Shown: positions 14,010 to 16,865 of the stretch, in pieces
Layout of the letters: each line of letters opens with the position of its first letter
How positions within the stretch are numbered: position 1 is the stretch's first letter
Assembly (NCBI GenBank): GCA_000434735.1
Contig: FR881222.1
Coordinates: 1 to 16,865 of the forward strand
DNA length: 16,865 nucleotides
Direction of reading: 5' to 3'
Origin: Bacteroides sp. CAG:530
GTDB taxonomy: Bacteria > Bacteroidota > Bacteroidia > Bacteroidales > Bacteroidaceae
Program-made: the position numbers and the translations under genes
Notes under the pieces: model-generated
Told to the model about the DNA's origin: nothing
The model's input: the letters and a program-made list of their open reading frames with translations, nothing else
The model's database searches: none

Positions 14010-14040
14010 CAAAAATACAGCAAAATGCCGATTCTAGAAA
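14010..14040 (-). promoter_or_regulatory. Promoter of the ttcA-DUF486 operon
   Basis: Minus-strand TATTTTTG (14010-14017) is a full -7 match. TTTC (14037-14040) at a 19-bp spacing is a three-of-four match to TTTG. Confidence 0.55.
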
Positions 14041-14092
14041 GATTTTTGAAAAATAGAATGCTTACGATACAATTTATTCGAAAGAGAATTTG

Positions 14093-14100
14093 TATTTTTG
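14093..14100 (+). promoter_or_regulatory. -7 box of the TPR/PD40-nfeD-floA operon
   Basis: TATTTTTG matches TAnnTTTG, 32 bp before the start codon at 14133. No clear -33 TTTG lies at the expected distance. It is divergent from the ttcA promoter, about 80 bp apart. Confidence 0.55.
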
Positions 14101-14132
14101 AACATAACTAATTAACGACAGACACACAAACA

Positions 14133-15548
14133 ATGAATAAAAAACATATATTACTGCCTCTCGTAGCACTTTGTATGACGGGGAACGCTTTTTCTCAGAC
14201 TTTGACTCAAGCAAGAACATGGTTTCTTAACGGAGAATTTGAAAAAGCAAAACCTGTATTTAAGAAACTGGTAAAGCAAGCTCCCTCTAATGCCAATTAC
14301 AACTTTTGGTATGGAGCGTGTTGCTATGAGACCGGCGAAAAAAATGAGGCTCTGCCCTACTTGAAGAAAAGTGCGGGCCGAAAAGTAACCAACGCTTATC
14401 TATATTTGGGTAAATTATACTATGACCAATATAAATTCGATGATGCTGCAACGTCTGTAGAAGATCATATCGCTTTATTGCAGAAACAGAAAAATGCGAA
14501 TACAGAAGCCGCAGAATCGCTACTCGACAAATGCAGAAGAGCATCGCGCATGCTTCGTTCTACAGAAAAGATAGCGGTAATAGATAGTTTTGTAGTAGAT
14601 AAGCAAGAGTTTCTGTCGGCTTATAAGCTCAGCAAAGAATCGGGAACCATCAGTTTGAACGAGCAGAAGAATGGAACAAGATATGAGAACGAATTGGGCG
14701 ATAAGATGATTTACACAAAGACTTCTGCCGACAATGAGACGCATCTCTACACTAAAATAAAACTTATAGATAAGTGGAGTGATAGCGAGCAACTTAGTGA
14801 ACTGAGCAATGCCGGACACAATCAGAACTATCCGTTCATGGCTGCAGATGGCATCACGCTGTATTTTGCAGCGCAAGGCGATGAAAGCTTAGGAGGTTAT
14901 GATATATTCGTTACTCGTTACGACTCCGACTCTAACACTTATTTCCGTCCAGATAACATCGGTATGCCTTTCAACTCTACATATAATGATTATATGTATG
15001 CCGTAGACGACCTGAATAATTTGGGTTGGTTCGCATCCGACCGCTATCAGCCTGCCGATAAAGTATGCGTGTATGTATTCGTGCCCAATGAAAGTAAGGA
15101 GACTTACGACTACGAGAACACGGACACCGATAAGGTTATCAACGCGGCTACATTGAGTAGCATACGCTCTACATGGACCGATGCAGACAAGGTACGATTG
15201 GCAAAACAGCGTTTGGCGCAAGTAATGTATTCTACCGCCAACTCTAAAAACAAAAAAGACTTCTCTTTTATAATAGATGATGGCGCTGTCTACACATCGC
15301 TTAACGACTTCCGTTCGAAAGAAGCTAAAGCTCAATACCAGTCGCTCATGCAAAAGCAGAAAGACTTGTCTCTTCTGGAGGAAGCCCTCAATAAACAAAG
15401 AAACGCTTATCAAAAAGGGAGCAAAGAGCAGTTGGCTCCGGCTATACTCGATAAGGAAAAACGCATAGACGATTTGCGTAACGAAATAGAGGCCTTAAAG
15501 TGGACCGTACGAAACACTGAAATCAAAGCCCTCGGAAAGAAAAAATAA
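14133..15548 (+). CDS. Periplasmic TPR/PD40 protein with C-terminal coiled coil
   Basis: 471 aa. The signal peptide is MNKKHILLPLVALCMTGNAFS-Q. TPR-like helices follow (about 24-110: ARTWFLNGEFEKAKPVFKKLV, YGACCYETGEKNEALPYLKKS, YLGKLYYDQYKFDDA). The middle region (about 190-305) has PD40/beta-propeller blades: YPFMAADGITLYFAAQGDESLGGYDIFVTRYD and the second-blade fragment NDYMYAVDDLNNLGWFASDR. The last third (about 390-465) is charged and heptad-like, likely a coiled coil. The TPR plus PD40 layout resembles the PorE/OmpA-like lipoproteins of Bacteroidetes, but the lipid Cys and OmpA domain are missing. It is probably a scaffold for protein-protein contacts in the periplasm. It lies 32 bp upstream of the NfeD gene and is likely co-transcribed with it. 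Confidence 0.85.
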   Translation: MNKKHILLPLVALCMTGNAFSQTLTQARTWFLNGEFEKAKPVFKKLVKQAPSNANYNFWYGACCYETGEKNEALPYLKKSAGRKVTNAYLYLGKLYYDQYKFDDAATSVEDHIALLQKQKNANTEAAESLLDKCRRASRMLRSTEKIAVIDSFVVDKQEFLSAYKLSKESGTISLNEQKNGTRYENELGDKMIYTKTSADNETHLYTKIKLIDKWSDSEQLSELSNAGHNQNYPFMAADGITLYFAAQGDESLGGYDIFVTRYDSDSNTYFRPDNIGMPFNSTYNDYMYAVDDLNNLGWFASDRYQPADKVCVYVFVPNESKETYDYENTDTDKVINAATLSSIRSTWTDADKVRLAKQRLAQVMYSTANSKNKKDFSFIIDDGAVYTSLNDFRSKEAKAQYQSLMQKQKDLSLLEEALNKQRNAYQKGSKEQLAPAILDKEKRIDDLRNEIEALKWTVRNTEIKALGKKK

Positions 15549-15580
15549 AGCGCAATGTTTAACTAAAAAAACAGTTTGTT

Positions 15581-16048
15581 ATGGAAACCTTGATTATCGC
15601 CGCCTTAATAATTGTAGGATTGGTATTCTTCCTTATCGAAGTATTTCTCGTCCCAGGTATCAGCATAGCCGGCATACTGTCGGCCATAAGCCTTATCTAT
15701 GCTTGTTTCTACGCTTTTACAAACCTCGGAACAACTGCTGGATTCATTACGATAGGCGTATCTGGCTTAGGAGTGATAGCCGGTACCATATGGTTCATGA
15801 AGTCGAAAACCGTAGACAAGCTGTCGCTGCATAAAACGCTCGATTTCAAGATTGACCAACTGAAAGACATTTCTATACATGTGGGCGATAAAGGTGTCAC
15901 CATTACCCGACTCACGCTGATAGGTAATGCCGATTTCAACGGAAACATACTCGAAGTCAAATCGGCCGACGGCTTTATAAATGAGCAATGCCCCGTAGAA
16001 GTGTGCCGCATACAAGAGAACACGATTTATGTAAAGCCTATAAAATAA
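15581..16048 (+). CDS. NfeD family membrane protein (short form)
   Basis: 155 aa. Three hydrophobic helices (about 3-24, 28-47, 53-73) are followed by a C-terminal OB-fold beta domain (about 98-153: GDKGVTITRLTLIGNADFNG, EVKSADGFINEQCPVEV, IYVKPI). This is the short NfeD form without a serine-protease domain. NfeD proteins are nearly always encoded beside a stomatin/flotillin and are thought to bind it in the membrane. Here the next gene, 58 bp downstream, is floA, which confirms the pairing. Confidence 0.95.
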   Translation: METLIIAALIIVGLVFFLIEVFLVPGISIAGILSAISLIYACFYAFTNLGTTAGFITIGVSGLGVIAGTIWFMKSKTVDKLSLHKTLDFKIDQLKDISIHVGDKGVTITRLTLIGNADFNGNILEVKSADGFINEQCPVEVCRIQENTIYVKPIK

Positions 16049-16106
16049 GCGTGGCTTTCAGAATCATCAGTAAAAATTAATATTATTCACTAAAACCAAT
16101 AACACT

Positions 16107-16865
16107 ATGGAACCCGAATTTCTCCCGATTGTATTGGCCGTAGGAGTGATTATCTTTTTAGTTATCTTCTTCCACTATGTGCCTTTCTTCTTATGGCTCT
16201 CCGCCAAAGTATCAGGTGTACGCATCTCGCTTATTCAGCTGTTCTTGATGCGCATCCGTAACGTGCCGCCTTATACTATCGTACCCGCTATGATAGAGGC
16301 GCATAAGGCAGGACTGAGCAACATTACCCGCGATGAACTCGAAGCTCATTATATGGCAGGCGGTCATGTAGAAAAGGTAGTACACGCTTTGGTATCAGCA
16401 TCTAAAGCTAACATCGAATTGTCTTTCCAGATGGCTACAGGTATCGACCTTGCCGGACGCGATGTGTTCGAAGCCGTACAGATGTCGGTAAACCCGAAGG
16501 TAATTGATACACCGCCAGTAACAGCAGTGGCAAAAGACGGTATTCAGCTTATCGCCAAAGCCCGTGTAACCGTACGCGCCAACATCCGCCAGCTGGTGGG
16601 TGGTGCCGGCGAAGACACTATCTTGGCACGTGTAGGCGAAGGTATAGTCTCTTCTATCGGTTCTTCTGAAAATCATAAATCAGTGCTCGAAAACCCAGAC
16701 TCAATCTCTAAGTTGGTGCTTCGTAAAGGTTTGGATGCCGGAACCGCTTTCGAAATCTTGTCTATCGATATAGCCGACATAGATATAGGTAGAAACATCG
16801 GCGCATCATTGCAGATAGATCAAGCCAACGCAGACAAGAACATTGCTCAGGCTAAGGCAGAAGAG
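16107..16865 (+). CDS. floA: Flotillin-like protein FloA (3' end outside the window)
   Basis: 253 codons are present from the ATG with no stop; the family is about 330 aa, so roughly the last quarter is missing. An N-terminal membrane hairpin (about 6-33) is followed by LSAKVSGVRISLIQLFLMRIRNVPP, a signature of the YqfA/FloA family. The SPFH/band-7-like part contains IDTPPVTAVAKDGIQLIAKARVTVRANI and GGAGEDTILARVGEGIVSSIGS. The visible end (QANADKNIAQAKAEE) is the start of the Ala/Glu-rich coiled coil that drives oligomerisation. FloA organises functional membrane microdomains in bacteria; this role is inferred from homologues. It is co-transcribed with the NfeD gene. Confidence 0.97.
   Translation, partial: MEPEFLPIVLAVGVIIFLVIFFHYVPFFLWLSAKVSGVRISLIQLFLMRIRNVPPYTIVPAMIEAHKAGLSNITRDELEAHYMAGGHVEKVVHALVSASKANIELSFQMATGIDLAGRDVFEAVQMSVNPKVIDTPPVTAVAKDGIQLIAKARVTVRANIRQLVGGAGEDTILARVGEGIVSSIGSSENHKSVLENPDSISKLVLRKGLDAGTAFEILSIDIADIDIGRNIGASLQIDQANADKNIAQAKAEE

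Noticed and set aside
14889..15413. 174-codon minus-strand ORF
   Set aside because: Antisense shadow of the TPR/PD40 gene, which has a signal peptide, domains and a promoter; the shadow has none.

Overview
The window looks like a piece of a Bacteroidales chromosome (Bacteroides/Phocaeicola-like). This rests on the repeated TAnnTTTG promoter element upstream of most genes, the near absence of Shine-Dalgarno sequences, and protein families typical of the group. No plasmid, phage, transposase or CRISPR signature is visible. Most of it is housekeeping and envelope genes, with one less ordinary operon in the middle.

Layout. The left edge (1-32, minus) is the 5' part of a tRNA-Ser with a full Bacteroidetes promoter. 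Next come an exported protein of unknown function (359-1027, plus) and, convergent with it, a GtrA-like membrane protein (1064-1456, minus). A minus-strand block follows: aspS (1552-3321), two structurally different L,D-transpeptidases (3526-4227 and 4306-5340), an outer-membrane porin of the OprO/OprP type (5620-6648), and the pair yigZ/IMPACT-like (6715-7320) and EamA transporter (7329-8264).

A divergent plus-strand operon runs from 8497 to 12592: a transketolase/DXS-like TPP enzyme, an AraC-type regulator, an exported carboxymuconolactone-decarboxylase/cupin fusion, and an iron-sulfur-flavoprotein-like reductase. The gaps between these four genes are 12, 16 and 12 bp. The DXS-like enzyme keeps the TPP-binding and catalytic residues but lacks residues that bind the acceptor phosphate in true DXS. 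It may therefore not make DXP. This operon is the most promising uncharacterised system in the window.

Convergent with it is a minus-strand pair, a TtcA-like tRNA thiolase followed by a DUF486 membrane protein (13983 to 12833). The right end is a plus-strand envelope operon: TPR/PD40 protein, NfeD and the flotillin homologue FloA, which runs off the edge. NfeD and FloA are known partners in membrane microdomains.

Two non-coding segments stand out. At 5486-5569 and 12602-12690, four palindromic units repeat every 21-23 bp, with inverted complementarity between units. The two arrays have different sequences but the same architecture. The second sits inside a 30-bp near-perfect inverted repeat that starts within the last codons of the flavoprotein gene. 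Separately, the terminator after the first L,D-transpeptidase has two competing 5' arms for one 3' arm.
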